Shown piece by piece: positions 24,066-35,629 of a stretch of 64,000 nt of DNA. How positions within the stretch are numbered: position 1 is the stretch's first letter; each line of letters starts with the position of its first letter. Source of the stretch: Zea mays (taxonomy: Eukaryota > Streptophyta > Magnoliopsida > Poales > Poaceae); contig NC_050096.1 of assembly GCF_902167145.1 (NCBI RefSeq), positions 156,425,825 through 156,489,824 of the forward strand, given 5' to 3'. Position numbers and translations under genes: made by a program. Under the pieces are notes generated by a model. The model searched no databases. It was not told the origin of the DNA and was given only the letters and a program-made list of their open reading frames with translations.

Positions 24066-25592
24066 TCAATAGATATGCTTCGATTCTGGCACAGTACTGT
24101 TGACTGTGCGAGCTTCGGACTCCTCCCTGAAATCTCGCTGTTGGTGGGTCTGTTGACTCCCTTCTGGCTGCTGACCCCGTGGATATGCAGGTTGTAGTGG
24201 TGGCGGAGGTGGAGGTTGAGGCCAAGATGCCTGTGGCTGGCTAGCCGAAGCAACAGAAGCTGTAGGATGGTTACCGACATTCTCTGGTATGTAGGGTGAG
24301 TGATACGAAGCAGTGTGCATGACTTGCTTCGCCTGGTTCTGCTGAGCTGCGTCTTCTGCTATTTCCTTTTGTTTCTGAATGGTGACATGGCACATCCTTG
24401 TAGTATGGCCCTTGTCCTCACCACAGAATAAGCAATAAATTTTCCTAGGTTGATCCCCAAACCTTCCTCCAAAGCCCCTGGCGCCTCTGCCTCTTAGAGC
24501 TGGCGGTCGAGGATAGCTTTGTTGCTGCCCCGAAGCTTGCGAGGAATATTGTGGCCTCTATTGCTGACTTCCTCTATCGTCACTCTAAGTGGAGTGGATT
24601 GACCTGACATGCCTTGGGTGGATTCTCCCTCCGAAGCCCCTGGTCATCTCAGAGAACCTATAGGCTTCCTCCCTTCTTTGACGAAAGTCATTGTCAGCAC
24701 GGATGTATTCATCCATCTTTTGAAGCAGCTTCTCCAAAGTCTATGGAGGCTTTCTAGCAAAATACTGGGCAGTAGGTCCTGGATGAAGCCCCTTAATCAT
24801 GGCCTCAATGACAATTTCATTGGGCACTATAGGCGCTTGTGCTCTCAGACACAAGAACCTTCGGACGTATGCCTGGAGATACTCCTCATGATCTTGCATG
24901 CATTGAAACAGAGCCTGAGCTGTGACTGGGTTCGTCTGAAAGCCCTAGAAACTTGTCACCAGCATGTCCTTGAGCTTCTGCCATGAAGTGATAGTTCCTG
25001 GCCGAAGAGAAGAATACCACGTTTGAGCCACATTCTTGACTGCCATGACGAAGGACTTGGCCATGACAGCTGCATTGCCCCCATATGAAGATATGGTTGC
25101 TTCATAACTCATCAAAAACTGCTTCGGATCTAAATGTCCATCATACATGGGGAGCTGAGGTGGCTTGTATGATGGAGGCCATGGGATAGCCTGCAGTTCT
25201 GCTGCCAAGGGAGAAGCATCATCAAAAGTAAAGGTACCATAATTAAAATCATCATGCCATCCATCATCGCCAAACAACCCTTCTTGATGAAGCTCCCTGT
25301 GTTGAGGCCTTCATTCTTGTTCATCTTGAGCAAGGTGGCGTACTTCTTCAGTGGCTTCGTCAATCTGCCTTTGAAGATCGGCCAGCCGAGCTATCTTCTC
25401 CTTCTTCCTTTGTACTTGTTGATGAAATATCTCCATGTTTCTGATTTCTTGGTCCAACTCGTCCTCCTGGGGTGTTGGACTAGTGGCCTTCCTCTTCTGG
25501 CTTCGGGCCTCTCGAAGAGAAAGGGTCTCCTGGTTTGGGTCCAGTGGCTGCAGAGCGGCAACCCCTATTGCTGAAGCTTTCTTCGGTGGCAT
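24066..25592 (-). pseudogene. gag: gag of Zeon-like copy B, five in-frame stops
   Basis: Colinear with copy A gag: start MPPKKASAIG at 25592, coiled-coil N-terminus, capsid region MYDGHLDPKQFLMSYE, RGRGARGFGG linker, zinc knuckle CLFCGEDKGHTTRMC, and a longer proline-rich tail ending ESKHIY. One continuous frame carries stops after EQE (TGA, CGA expected), after VTSF (TAG), after ARKPP (TAG, shared with copy A), after HST (TAG) and after SQQ (TAG). No indel disrupts the frame, so point mutation alone inactivated it. About 509 codons. Confidence 0.85.
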
Positions 25593-25651
25593 GACGAAGG
25601 TCAGTGCTTGCCGAAGGTGGTCGAAAAGGATTCACCAGAGGTGGGTGCCAA

Positions 25652-26326
25652 TGTTGGGGACTTGTTCTCAAATGCTATGAGTTAAGAACAAAGCAACATA
25701 AAAAATATTAAATGTTAATGCCCTTCGTCCTGCGAGGCATTATTTCCCTTAGGATATAATGATCTTCGGACGAAGGTCATGAAGGTCATACCTTCATCAT
25801 CGCAGCATACGATAGTGAAAAGAGAATCATGCGAAACGTAAAAGATAAAAGATAATATGAATAATTATGCATCATTATCAACTCATTTCTATTTTATTAT
25901 CATGGAAAATAGAAATGATATCAAATTACAAATGTACCTTCGGCTTGAAAGAAGGTAAAAGCACAAGCGTGACGCAAAAGCAAATGCCAAGTCAGCGTGA
26001 ACAGTACAGGAACACTGTTCATCTATTTATAGGCACGGGACGCAGCCCATGTAAAATTACACCCATGCCCTTTACATTTGCTAATGACTCTATAGTGATC
26101 CACCGAGGTCCAAATAGCCTTTTCCCTTTTAAGTCGGTTCCTTTTTCTGCTATCATGCCGAAGGTCCCTTGCGCATAGCTTCGGCTCTGCGTCAACCTTC
26201 GTATTCTTTGTGCTTCTCACACTGTGGTTCTGCTCCAAGTCCGAAGATACCTGGTCAGGTAATACACTCCAGAAACATTGTTAAATCATGTTTTTGAGGA
26301 CCTTCGGAAGACGAAGGCCCCCAACA
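25652..26326 (-). repeat. 5' LTR of Zeon-like copy B
   Basis: 675 bp. The PBS reads TTGGCACCCACC on the minus strand at 25640-25651. The promoter-like CTATTTATAG lies in the middle. It is followed by the AGTTC duplication and then by element V integrase sequence. Confidence 0.92.
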
Positions 26327-26331
26327 AGTTC

Positions 26332-27327
26332 TCTTACAATAACAGTTACCTTGCCAGTTTTAAGATGTTCCCGTTTGAAGCTTTATATGGCAGAAAATGC
26401 AGGACTCCTCTATATCGGGATCAAACTGGTGAAAGGCAGTTCTTTGGGCCAGAAATTATACAAGAAACAGAAGAACAAGTACGTTTGATATGGGAGAACT
26501 TGAGAACTACGTAGTCAAGACAGAAAAGCTATGCAGATACCTAGAGAAGGCAGTTACAATTTAAGGAGGGTGATCACGTGCATCTGAAGGTGTCACTGAT
26601 CCAGGGTATAAGGAGGTTTAAAGTTAAAGGGAAGTTGTCCTCTCGCTTTATTGGACCCTTCAAGATCCTTAAGTGAGTGGGGGAAGTTGCCTACCAACTG
26701 GAACTACCCAACCATCTTGCGGATGTACATGATGTCTTCCATGTATCCCAGTTGAAGAAGTGCCTCAGGGTACCAGAAGAGCAATTTCCTATGGAGGAGC
26801 TCAGTGTTCAAGATGATCTGACTTATACTAAGGTAGTGTTTGGTTGAGGAGCCAAGTAGAACGGAGCCGTTCCATTCCTGATTCTAGGAACGGAGCCGCT
26901 CTGTTCTGTGTTTGGTAATCTGGAACGGAGCGGTTCTGTTTTTTGTTTGGTTGCATAGTGAACGGAACAGAGCGTGACTGTGAGAGCGGGATTGGAACAG
27001 AGCGGCTCCGTCCCATTGATTTTTTGGAGCGGAATGGTTCCGGATTTGAGGAGAATATTTCCTAATTGGAGCCATTTCGTTCTAGTTACTTTGTAACCAA
27101 ACAACAACAAAACTGGGACAGAACGGTTCCGTTCTACTTGGCTCTTCAACCAAACACTACCTAAGTACTCTATTAAGATCCTTGATACTTTGACTCGTGT
27201 TACAAAGAATAAAGTGATAAAAATGTGCAAAGTACAATGGAGTCATCATGGTGAAGATGAGGCTACTTGGGAGAGAGAAGAAGAGCTACGAATAGAATTT
27301 CCCCACCTCTTTCCTAGTTCCACTTAA
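26332..27327 (+). pseudogene. pol: Element V pol: integrase C-terminus and chromodomain, interrupted by a MITE
   Basis: Continues the integrase frame after copy B: FKMFPFEALYGRKCRTPL (26355), then the GPY/F-type motif SRFIGPFKILK (26640), then DVHDVFHVSQLKKCL (26725). The MITE at 26832-27161 splits what follows. The last piece (27165-27327) reads ILDTLTRVTKNKVIK and VQWSHHGEDEATWERE, a chromodomain-like end ending in TAA at 27325-27327. Extra in-frame stops occur near 26512, 26540 and 26672. Chromodomains of this group are known to guide insertion to heterochromatin. Confidence 0.85.
26832..27161. mobile_element. Tourist/PIF-Harbinger-like MITE in the V chromodomain region
   Basis: 330 bp. 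The left end GGTAGTGTTTGGTTGAGGAG and the reverse complement of the right end GGTAGTGTTTGGTTGAAGAG form inverted repeats of more than 40 bp that run on through CCAAGTAGAACGGA. Target duplication TAA at 26829-26831 and 27162-27164, the 3-bp type of PIF/Harbinger. The interior is rich in GGAACGGAGC words and has no coding capacity. Confidence 0.88.
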
Positions 27328-27363
27328 TCTCGAGGTCGAGATTATTTTTAAGGGCGTCGGATT

Positions 27364-30300
27364 TGTAAAACCTAGTATAGAGTCCCCATGGCTCATGTCA
27401 TTGAGAATAATAAAGGAACTCTTTGGGTTATGTGATTTATTCATGAGACATGTTTTCTTGCAAATTAATACCAAATACAAACACATGAACTCATGCATCA
27501 TGTTGGACTTCCTTTGTTTGTGCATTAAAACTCAAACAAATAAGTAAAAAAGCATAACTTCAGAATCCAGTTTGAGGTTTTAAAATATGGGAGCAAAGGA
27601 ATTGAAGAATGAATAAAAAAATAATAATATTAATAATACTAGTGAGATTGTGGCAAACATTGGTAGTATCATTCATATTAGAGTGCTATTAATATTTGAA
27701 AATTTGAGATTCAAACCAGCAATTCAAATCTATTTTAAATTATTGAATTTGGAAAATAGAATAAAGAAGAAAAGAAAAAGGGAAAAATACCGCCTGGGCT
27801 CGATTCCTCACTTTCGCCCACCTTAACTTTCCCCCCTCTGAGCGGCCCAGCTGGTGACGGCGCACCGATAGGCGGGGCCTCCGCGTCAGGCGGGTGGTGC
27901 ATTCCTCTCCAACTGAGTAGCGGGGCCATCTCAGCAGACCCAATCACCGCGCCGCGTCCCTTGTCCTAAGTCGCCTCTAGGTTGGGTCTACCCGTGATTC
28001 CCTCAGACGCTCGCGTTCTTCACTCGGGTGTCGCTAACCAATGGGACCCTCATGCGTGCCTGGGCGCTCATCCTCCTTATCTCGGCGGCGCTCGTAACCA
28101 ACCGTGCGAATCGCGCACCCAATCCCAGCTGAGGTTTGTTACACCAGCGTCTCTGGGGGTATAAATCCAATGCGCCAGGACCCTGTTCCCCTTCCCCCAC
28201 TGTACCGCAACTGCCAACCATAGAGAGGGAGGGAGAAAACACAAAGAAGTGGGCCGCCGCCGTGGGTTCTCGTCGACGACGGGATTCGAGATCTAGCGTG
28301 GTTACTCGAGGGTTGGTTAGGCCCTGTTGAAGCTCTGTGAAGTGTTACTCGGAGAGAGATTAGCTGAAGACCTAGGAATTCCTCGTCGGACGCGCACCAC
28401 CGCCGTGGAGCGCCTGTTGCCGTGGCCGAGCTTCGACGCCGTACATTCGAGGGTAATTATTGCCTAATCCTGTTCACGATACCGTGCGCTTCGCGTAGAA
28501 CTCCTCAGGGTGGGTTTGGGGCATTGGGCGGCCAGCGGAAGCTCGCCGGTGTGCCCGGCGTCGTACGCCGTGGGCGTGACCACGCGGTCCGACGCCGAGT
28601 AGAGAAGAAGGTCGCTAGCCATTGGATGACTACTGAACAGTTCGGATTACCCCGGGCGTACCGGTTCATTTCAATGGTGCGGATCCGTCCGATTGAAATC
28701 ATGCGCATAGGATTCGATCTTAGGCATTTTTAATCTATTCCGTTGGTTGCTAATCTGACGTCCGTGAGCGCATACCGATTCAGTTCAGGTTGGATTTAAT
28801 TGGGTCCGTCGATGCTAGATTGTGTGGTCCACAATACAAGATACCCCTTCGGCGCAGTCGTTTTTCGAAAGAGGCCTTGGACTTTTAGAAAATTAACCCG
28901 TGGTCCATAGTAGTGTTATAATAATTACGGTTAGGTCCTGCAATTTTCGACTTCGTCCCTGAACTTCCTAGATTTAATGCACGCAGCACAGGGAATTGAA
29001 AAAACCCAGAGAAATTAATGTAGAAAGTGATTTTTAATGTAAATTAATTCCAGAATCTTGTTTAATCCCTAGAAAATTCATTTTAACTCCTTTTTAATCC
29101 ATTCCAATTGCAATAATTTTGTATTAATATTGTAATCACTTGGTAACTCTGTTTAGCCATGAAGCATAGATTAAATTTATCTACTTAACTTATTCCATAC
29201 AAAACACATAATAACTTCGGAAAATCGTAACTCGATAACTGTAACTCCGAATTTAGTGATTCTCGAACCGACGATCTCGTTATGATGTGTAAGTTATTAT
29301 CATGTATTGTGTACTCATGTTTGGTGTGATGTTAATTTTTCCTATATCATGTTTGTTTGTATTGCTTCGAGTAGACAAACAAGTGACCGAGGACCCAGGT
29401 GTTCAACAGGAGGAAATCGCTAAGCAGGAGCTCGTTGAAGGCAAGTTGTGCCCTTGATCACTTCTATTTACCCAATAATGTTCTTGTTAATCATTATGAT
29501 CTGCATAGGTTAATTTTTATGGGACCCAATAGGTCACCCCAGTTTGACTATCTTTATACCTTGTTTACCACTGAACTTTTGGGTAGTACCTGAAATTGCT
29601 TTATGTGGTTTTGGGTATTAAGATACACATTATTCATGATCATGCTTTTATTACCAATTTGTTATTTACTGTTCATGACAAGATCATTATGTTAATTGGA
29701 ACATGTTGCGACCACCCGGGAAAACCGTGCTTCCACAAGGGTGGTATGCGACGCCCTTGGCTGACTAATTAGGAAAGCTAGTGGAGGACTACCTTACTCA
29801 AAAGGGGCAAGGGCGGTAGGGGAGTGGTCGGTGTTGGGAGGTTCTTAGGTTGATTTTTCTGCGATGGCGGTCAGGCGAGGGATTCCTGCATTGCGCTCCT
29901 TAGAAACTGTAGCGGGTTTTCTGAAGCTAGTGGAACTTTGTAAAGGCCTCGTAGTGTTGCCCTGTCTTGCTTCCTTGGTAGAGGTGTATGGGATTCATGA
30001 CCCCTTGGTAGATGGGTAACATGACTTGTGGGTAAAGATGCGCAACCTGTGCAGAGTGTAAAACTGGTATATCAGCCATGCTCACGGTCATGAGTGGCTC
30101 GGACCCTCACATGTGTAACTTATGGAATTAAATTTAACTAGTCATTTTGCATCGCATTGTGGTTTATTATTTATTTTGATCTATTATTATTCTGGTTTGG
30201 TATATACATACATTTAGTAACTGCTAAGAAAAATTTGACCCAATTATTAAAATCAATGCTCAGCTTTAACCATTATTTGTCGATCAGCCTTACACTTGAC

Positions 30301-30664
30301 ATGAGCTCCCACCTTTAGTGAGTTCATGCACATTATTCCCCACAACTTGTTGAGCTATGATCTTTTTGTGAGCTCACTCTTGCGATATATAAACCCCCCC
30401 ACAGGAGAAGAACAGGTGGTCCAGGAGGAGGTCTACAATGAAGAGTACGAGCTTATCTAGGCAGCGTCTCCCAGTCAGCCCTATGGAGCCAAGTAATAAT
30501 ATTTAGTTCGTTTTATTGTTATCATTTATTTTTGTAAGACTTCTGCTATGTAATAATGATACTTGTGACATTTATCTCTATACACATTGTCATTATATGT
30601 GATGTTCTTCTTTGGCGCACATATGATACGCACCCGACTTTATCCCTTAAATCCGGGTGTGACA
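27364..30664 (+). repeat. 3' LTR of element V
   Basis: 3301 bp, starting TGTAAAACC directly after the PPT-like tract and ending ATCCGGGTGTGACA, the end shared by element III LTRs. A TATA box TATAAATCC lies at 28160, followed by a C-rich start region. Blocks such as 29500-29560 and 29700-30110 match element III LTRs clearly, so V and III are one family. The 5' LTR of V is outside the window. Short frames at 28003-28242 and 28505-28733 are not credible genes. Confidence 0.85.
28160..28167 (+). promoter_or_regulatory. TATA box of the element V LTR
   Basis: TATAAATC in the context GGGGGTATAAATCC. The equivalent in element III LTRs is TATAAGTAGG (32996 and 37725), followed by the same CCCTGTTCC. 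Placement one quarter of the way into the LTR agrees with a U3/R boundary. Confidence 0.55.
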
Positions 30665-31658
30665 GTTGGACCCAGTGCCAGGGGCACAGGCAACCGACAG
30701 ATGGGCCTAGAGACAAGAGAACAGCGGAGGAAAGCTCCGGGAGGGTCGGGGTAACTCCAGCGAGGAATCCCAGCCGTGGGGAGGGGCAATCGAGTGCGCT
30801 AAGGCTCAGACTCGCTCTGACGAGGGTAGGGAAGTGCTATGGGCCAACATAGGGGCACGGGACGGGGCCAATTGGCCAGTCACCGTGCGGGGCACGGCGA
30901 ACCGGTGCAGATGAACTCCAGCGAGGGAAAATTAGCTAAGATCAGGTGTGAATAAGGAAAACCAAGCATGGGAACGAGTTTCTCACCTCGGGGTGGAGCT
31001 CGGAGTGGCTTGGCTCAGCTTCTGATGGGCTGGATGGCCGACACTGTGGGGGGTAGATATCCCCCGGGGTCCACTCGGGGGCGAAAACTCTGCTCGGGGC
31101 GACATGCTAGTTGCTCCTCATTGATGTCTCGCTGTGGGCTGGACAAAGGGAAACAGCAAAAACGGGCTGACCTAGGAGTGCGATGGGCCCACGCCCGGAT
31201 TACTCATGGGTTGGGCGTGATCACGTTGAGGCTGTTTGTTTTTCCCGCACCCGACATCCTCAAATGTCGGAGATAGCTCGGAGCGAAGGCGTCGGGTTTC
31301 CTCGAGATAGCGAAGTTTGTTCGCTATTAGCTAGGAGATATGCAGGAAAAGTGTGATTAGCTTGTACGTGGGAAGCACCCTAAGGTCGTGTATATAAGGC
31401 CAAGGGGGATCCCCATCACTTTCATCCTATTAGCACCTCACAACTTGGTAGACACCACTTGTAAACACTTCCCACATACAAAGCCACCCTAGGAAGTAGG
31501 GTATTACGCTCCTCAAAGCGGCCTGAACCTGCTGAAACTCGATTGACTCTCTCTTTCGTGCCAGGCGCGAACCATCGAGTTACAATCCACGACACCGTCC
31601 TACCCAAAAGCACCACGAGGGTACCCTCGGGTGTGCGATCGGACACTAAACACCGACA
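30665..31658 (+). repeat. 3' part of the 5' LTR of element IV
   Basis: 994 bp between the end of element V and the PBS. A TATA box TATATAAGG begins at 31391, and the LTR ends CACCGACA at 31658. If V inserted here, GTTGG (30665-30669) should be the right copy of its target duplication; the left copy lies outside the window. Confidence 0.65.
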
Positions 31659-31660
31659 GC

Positions 31661-31678
31661 TGGCGCGCCAGGTAGGGG
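31661..31678 (+). other. Primer binding site of element IV
   Basis: TGGCGCGCCAGGTAGGGG, two bases after the LTR end. I know this PBS type from grass gypsy elements such as RIRE2 and its relatives. It fixes the + orientation of IV and the LTR boundary. Confidence 0.75.
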
Positions 31679-32080
31679 GTGTGTCGTCGATCAACGCTAA
31701 CTCCATAGCCATCATCTTCAAGAGCAAGATCACCTTCAACCTGGGAGCTATTTTCTGCTTCGGGACCATCTCATGCGTAGAGGAGTAGAGGGAACTCTGC
31801 ACCGCATAGCAACTCTACCCAAGAAGAAACCCTCCTCGGAAATTCCACAGGAAGCTAGAGTGAAACCGCGAGCCATGCTCCCGCTCACATCTCGACAAGG
31901 CATGGTCCCGCACAAGTCTGGGCTCAAAAGTCCCTAGAGGATGGAAGGCCAATCAACTAGGGCCTCCCCAGCCTGGCTGTGGCAGAACCTCCCAAGTTAT
32001 TGGGCCCACATGCTCCTGACCTTGTCTCAAAGACCTCAGACGGTTATGCATGTGCACCAGATAACTTAACAGGATCTGTC

Positions 32081-35000
32081 TGTAACACCCACTTTGTAAT
32101 TTATTAGAAATAATACCAATAGAGAAACAATTTCTCTTTATGTGAGTTTGATCTTTATGCATCATCATATGTGAACACCATGCCCAAAAACAATTAATAA
32201 AAAGATATGCTACTAAATCATTGCATCATGCTGAATATTTTATTTGTGTGTGCATTTTTGTGACAACATATAATAATGTAAAAAAGAAATACATTAATAC
32301 CCAAATGGGAATTTAAGATTTGAAAGAAATTCTAGAATTTAGAAGGAGAAGAAAATAAGTATTGTGTGGATAAAATAAGTAATTAAAAATATATTATTCC
32401 AAGACTAGATTTTGAATTTGTACAATTTAGCCCAAAGCTGAAATTTATATTCAAATTCAAATCTGGATTCAAATAATTATGAATAAAAAAAAGAAAGAAG
32501 AAAACAGAAAATAAAAGGAGAAAAGAATAAAAGCTTACCAGGGCCGCAGGCCAACAATTCGGCCCAAACCGAATGCCACCCGCGCGGCCCAGTCTTCACC
32601 GCTCGCGTGCGCCGACAGGTGGACCCGGGGGATCAGCCTCCCGTGCATCGCGCGACTCACTGCCTAGGCGCGCCTGGTGACTTACGTGTGGGGCCACCGT
32701 GTAAGACCCATCACCCACCTCCGTTCATCGCGCAGCTTCCGCGAAACAAGGACCGGGCGCCGTGGGCTTTGGGAATCTCTCAACAAAAACCTTGTTCGCC
32801 CGAGATTTCCGTCATGGCTCGTCCGAATCACTCGCGGCCGCGTACTTACCCTCCCCACGCGCTCGTATCTCCGCATGGCTCGCCGCTCAATCCTGGAACC
32901 CGTCGTGATCTGGTCAATGGGATGTGCCCTTGATCCGAAACTCGTGCCGAGATCTCGGGTTGCGTTTGTCGCCCCCATGGCCTTGCTCAGGTGCATATAA
33001 GTAGGCCCTGTTCCTCCTTGCCCGACTAACGGCCGTTAGCCCAGCCACTGACACCACCGGGAGCCGCCCGCGTCAACCTGGTAGACGACTACGGCTCGGA
33101 GCCCACGTTGTGGCCATAGATGATCTACGAAGCTCATGGAGCGTATCTGTTGCCGTTTCGGGTGGAATCGTGTGTGGGGCGATGCGGAATTTCTCGCCAG
33201 AAATCACACGGCGCCGCCGAACCGCACTCTGCCGTGGCCAGCGCCGCTCGGTCATCGATGTCTGGTGAGGACTCCCTCCCTGTGTTCGCCAGGTTCTTTA
33301 TTACATGTTGCGCGCTGTGGATTGGGATCTAGGGTGTATCTGTGTAGTTTCGTCGTGCTCCGGCGAGCTCTGCGGTGGGGGAAGCAGGGCGCCGCCGGGT
33401 GCCGTGACCGGAGAAGGGGGGGGCAGGCCGTTCGGCCGTCTGATCTTAACGGACGGCTCAGATCGAGTGAGCGAACTGTTTTCCATGGAGCACACCGTGA
33501 TCATTGATCTGTTATTCAACGGCGATGATTGGAGGATGGCATACCCCACCTCCGCGCGTGTAACTCTGGGCCGTAGATTTGAGAGTAGATGGTTGGGATT
33601 AGAAATTGCTTATTCCTTCGTGATATTGAATCCGGCCCGTCCATCTGAAATCGGGCAGATCCGGAGGGCTTGGGTCTTGCGCTGGCATCGACCGTCGGAT
33701 TTTAATCTAACAGTCCACATCCGATACCGGTTCGGGTAATGAATGATCTAATCCGAGGCGCACATTTTAGATCTGACGGCAGAGACTCTCCCATACCCCT
33801 TCGCAGGCGCAAATAGTCAAAAGAGACCCTCTGTTTTTACATAATCAACCCGCCATCCACAGGGCCTGTTCTCTATGCCTCTGGATTCTTACCCCGAGCC
33901 CCTTGAGTTCTCTGGAAATAGTGCGCCCAGTCCAGAGCTTATTTAAACTGTATAAATGAATTAGAAATTGAATATTTAATATGAAAAGAATTGCTAGAAC
34001 TTATAAAATTCATAGAAAATTCATCTCTGGTCCAAATTGAGCCATTCCACTTTCTAAATTTTTGTAATTTAATTCTCTATCACTTAGAGTCTATTTTTTG
34101 TCATGAAAACAGTAATAAAATTTATTTCTCACTTAATCCTATTTAAAACACATGAAACCTTTGAAAATTCATAACTTAAAATCTATAGCTCCAAAAAATA
34201 TGATTCCTGTTCCTAGGATTCTATTTTAATATGTAGATTATTACTGTGTATTTTGTTTATATGTTTGATGTGATGTTCATTTTGCCTATACCATGTTTGT
34301 CTGTATTGCTACGTTTAGCAGTGAGGACACATGTCATCTGAAGAGCAAGTTGGTACCTGGAATCTCAAGTCCCAGGCAAGTTGTGCCCTTGATCACTTCT
34401 TTTTACCCAGTCATGTTCTGACTAATCATAATGATCTGCATAGGTTAATTTTGATGGGACCCAATAGGTTACCCTAGTTTGACTATCTTTATACCTTGAT
34501 TACCACTGGACTTTTTGGGTAGTACTTGCTATTGCTTTATGTGGTTTTGGGTATGAAGATTACACTATTCATGATTATACTTTTGTTATCAGTTGTTATT
34601 TATTGTTCATGTTAAGATCATTATGTTAATTGGAACATGGAGAACCACCAGGGAAAACAGTGCTACCACAAAGGGTTTAATGGGACGCCCTTGGCCGATT
34701 AATTAGGAAAGCTAGTGGAAGACTACCTTACCCGAAAGGGGCAAGGGCAGTAGGGGAGTGGTCAGTGTACGGAGGCCCTCGGGAGGATTTTGCTGCGATG
34801 GCGGTCCTGCAAGGGATTCCTGCATTGGAGCTTCCTATAAACTGTAGCGGGTTTTCTGAAGCTAGTGGAACTTTGTAAAGGCCTCGTAGTGTTACCCTGC
34901 CTCGCCTCCTCGGTAGAGGTGTATGGGAAGTCGCGATCCCTTGGCAGATGGGTAACATGACTTGTGGGTAAAGATGTGCAACCTTTGCAGAGTGTAAAAC

Positions 35001-35613
35001 TGGTATACTAGCCGTGCTCACGGTCATGAGCAGCTCGGACACTCACATGATTAATTTATGGAACTAAATTCAATTTGTCATATGCATTGCATCGCAGGTG
35101 ATGTTGTTACTTTTGTTCTGCTATTTAATTGGGTTGGTATTTACTTATACTTAGTAACTGCTAATAAAATTTTGACCAACTTTAAAAGCAATGCTCAGCT
35201 CTAACCATCCTCTTTGGTAAGCCTTACACTTCACGTGAGCTCCCACCTTTGGCGAGTTCATGCACATTATTCCACACAACTTGTTGAGCGATGAACGTAT
35301 GTGAGCTCACTCTTGCTGTCTCACACCCCCCCACAGGTCAAGAACAGGTACCGCAGGATGAGGCGCATGGAGGATGCTGCGATGAGTTCGTGAGAGATCT
35401 AGGCCGTCGTCTCCTAGTCAACTTTGGGTTGCTGGACCGTTGTCTCCATATAATGTAATTATTTATTTATTTTGTACAAAACTCCGATTATATAGTAAAG
35501 ATGTGACATTCGATCCTGTGCCATGATTCATCATATGTGTGAGACTTGGTCCCAGCACACCTGGTGATTATGTTCGCGCCCGGGTCTTGGTGCCGCGAAA
35601 TCCGGGTGTGACA
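32081..35613 (+). repeat. 5' LTR of element III
   Basis: Starts TGTAACACCCAC and ends GGGTGTGACA. TATAAGTA at 32996-33003 precedes a GC-rich leader. Frames in the GC-rich U3 part (about 32607-33740) are echoed in the right LTR only because the LTRs are copies; several differ by frameshift, which argues against coding. Confidence 0.92.
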
Positions 35614-35617
35614 GAAG

Positions 35618-35629
35618 TGGTATCAGAGG
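35618..35629 (+). other. Primer binding site of element III
   Basis: TGGTATCAGAGG, four bases after the LTR end. This is the initiator methionine tRNA complement (TGGTATCAGAGC) with one change at its last base, the standard primer site of Del/Tekay and many other plant elements. Confidence 0.88.

Larger units (their letters stand above)
18607..26326 (-). mobile_element. Zeon/Cinful-like non-autonomous retrotransposon, copy B
   Basis: Complete element of 7720 bp with LTRs 18607-19282 (676 bp) and 25652-26326 (675 bp). The target duplication AGTTC (18602-18606, 26327-26331) lies inside the integrase frame of V. Same layout as copy A: gag on minus, aORF on plus, no pol. It keeps about 600 bp of aORF that copy A has lost and has gained a 158-bp hAT-type MITE. 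The two LTRs differ by about eleven substitutions and one single-base indel by eye, similar in age to copy A. Confidence 0.92.
10189..30664 (+). mobile_element. Element V: Del/Tekay-like chromovirus, 5' part outside the window, multiply interrupted
   Basis: Pol pieces lie at 10189-12068, 18242-18606, 26332-26831 and 27165-27327, followed by a 3' LTR at 27364-30664. Removing each insert with one copy of its target duplication rejoins the integrase reading frame, which proves the pieces belong together. Visible element sequence is about 6.2 kb. Just before the LTR the sequence ATCTCGAGGTCGAGAT and a degraded PPT (AAGGGCGTCGGA) match the equivalent part of element III. The chromodomain-like C-terminus and LTR type place it in the Del/Tekay group of chromoviruses (family knowledge). 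Confidence 0.85.

Noticed and set aside
32607..33740. Several 100-140 codon frames, repeated at 37336-38468
   Set aside because: They lie in the GC-rich part of the two LTRs of element III. Their repetition reflects LTR identity, several are broken in one LTR, and they overlap on both strands.
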